In this document: positions 63,762-64,000 of the stretch, one piece after another
Position numbering within the stretch: the stretch's first letter is position 1
Layout of the letters: every line of letters starts with the position of its first letter
Assembly: GCF_016411865.1 (NCBI RefSeq)
Contig: NZ_JAEKJA010000001.1
Location: forward strand, 496,001-560,000
Origin: Acuticoccus mangrovi
GTDB taxonomy: Bacteria; Pseudomonadota; Alphaproteobacteria; Rhizobiales; Amorphaceae
Reading direction: 5' to 3'
Length of the DNA stretch: 64,000 bases
Position numbers and translations under genes: made by a program
Notes under the pieces: model-generated
The model's input: the letters and a program-made list of their open reading frames with translations, nothing else
Database searches by the model: none
What the model was told of the DNA's origin: nothing

Positions 63762-64000
63762 ATGGACGGATTGACCCGCCAGACCGCCGCGTTCGCCGTC
63801 TGCCGGCCACTCGGCGGCGTGCCCGAGGCGGCGCTTCAGGCGGCGCGGATCGGCATCACCGACTGCGTGGGCGTGATGATTGCCGGCGCCGACGAGCCGG
63901 CCGCCGCCATCGCCGCGCGCATGGTCGAGACGTCCACAAACAACAGCGGGGCGCCGGCGATCCCCTCGGGCCGCAACCTCACCGCCACCAACGCGGCCTT
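63762..64000 (+). CDS. MmgE/PrpD family protein, N-terminal part
   Basis: The first 79 codons of a gene that runs out of the window. The start MDGLTRQTAAFA and RIGITDCVGVMIAGADEPA match the N-terminal helical domain of the MmgE/PrpD family (2-methylcitrate dehydratase, cis-aconitate decarboxylase and relatives). The family removes water or CO2 from tricarboxylates; the specific reaction cannot be told from this part. The ATG follows GAGGACCTGAT. Confidence 0.88.
   Translation, partial: MDGLTRQTAAFAVCRPLGGVPEAALQAARIGITDCVGVMIAGADEPAAAIAARMVETSTNNSGAPAIPSGRNLTATNAA

Overview
The window is a high-GC chromosomal stretch from an alphaproteobacterium, most likely of the order Hyphomicrobiales (Rhizobiales). 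The pointers are a Ros/MucR zinc-finger regulator, a DnaA-domain-IV-like gene coupled to a DUF6456 gene, an electron-transfer-flavoprotein:ubiquinone oxidoreductase, and many ABC and TRAP uptake operons. I cannot name the genus from sequence alone. Genes are dense, often with ATGA or GTGA stop/start overlaps, and nearly all are ordinary high-GC alphaproteobacterial genes. The clear exception is a low-GC island at about 50.24-51.74 kb.

Layout. 0-1.6 kb: end of an Mrp/Pha cation/proton antiporter operon (D partial, then E, F, G). 1.8-4.8 kb: mucR-like gene, a small orphan, the DnaA-like/DUF6456 pair and a SufE protein. 4.8-9.9 kb: FAD monooxygenase, zinc-finger protein, ETF-QO, family 4 uracil-DNA glycosylase, S49 protease. 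10-15.6 kb: LysR regulator, rfbA, a large two-domain glycosyltransferase and a sulfotransferase (surface polysaccharide). 15.8-24.4 kb: rpiA, a TRAP transporter (fused DctQM plus DctP) with a dipeptidase, a host-attachment-family protein, dxs, an SMP-30 lactonase and RidA. 24.5-26.7 kb: GntR regulator divergent from a flavin-dependent monooxygenase. 26.8-32.7 kb: a minus-strand sugar cluster (SDR dehydrogenase, ribose-type ABC transporter, amidohydrolase lactonase, FucU mutarotase) that fits oxidative L-fucose-type catabolism. 33-38.3 kb: LysR, M20 deacetylase, DoeA-like M24 hydrolase, acidic orphan and class III aminotransferase, which fits ectoine-type or related N-acyl diamine breakdown. 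38.5-39.6 kb: GSCFA protein.

40-50.1 kb is the most coherent pathway. An ABC polyol-type importer (binding protein, two permeases, a small membrane protein, two ATPases) runs with almost no gaps into a phosphoenolpyruvate-dependent dihydroxyacetone kinase encoded as separate genes: dhaL, dhaM, HPr, enzyme I, a small HTH regulator and dhaK. The importer would bring in a glycerol-like polyol, and the PTS-type phosphorelay would phosphorylate the triose it yields.

50.2-51.75 kb: an orphan AAA ATPase in a low-GC island bounded by a perfect 13-bp inverted repeat and carrying five copies of the octamer TCAAAAAC. 51.9-59.7 kb: prfC, aldehyde dehydrogenase, an orotidine-decarboxylase-fold protein, CobW GTPase, a PncC/CinA-like protein, a MocR-type regulator and a hexapeptide acetyltransferase interrupted by an in-frame amber codon. 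59.78-60.91 kb: a 78-bp tandem repeat array, 14 full units plus a partial one, directly 3' of a tRNA-Leu(UAA). 61.2-64 kb: OsmC protein, TetR regulator, homocysteine S-methyltransferase and the start of a MmgE/PrpD gene behind a long leader.

The best leads for something undescribed are the low-GC ATPase island and the repeat array downstream of the tRNA. Both rest on patterns read directly from the sequence; their functions are unknown.
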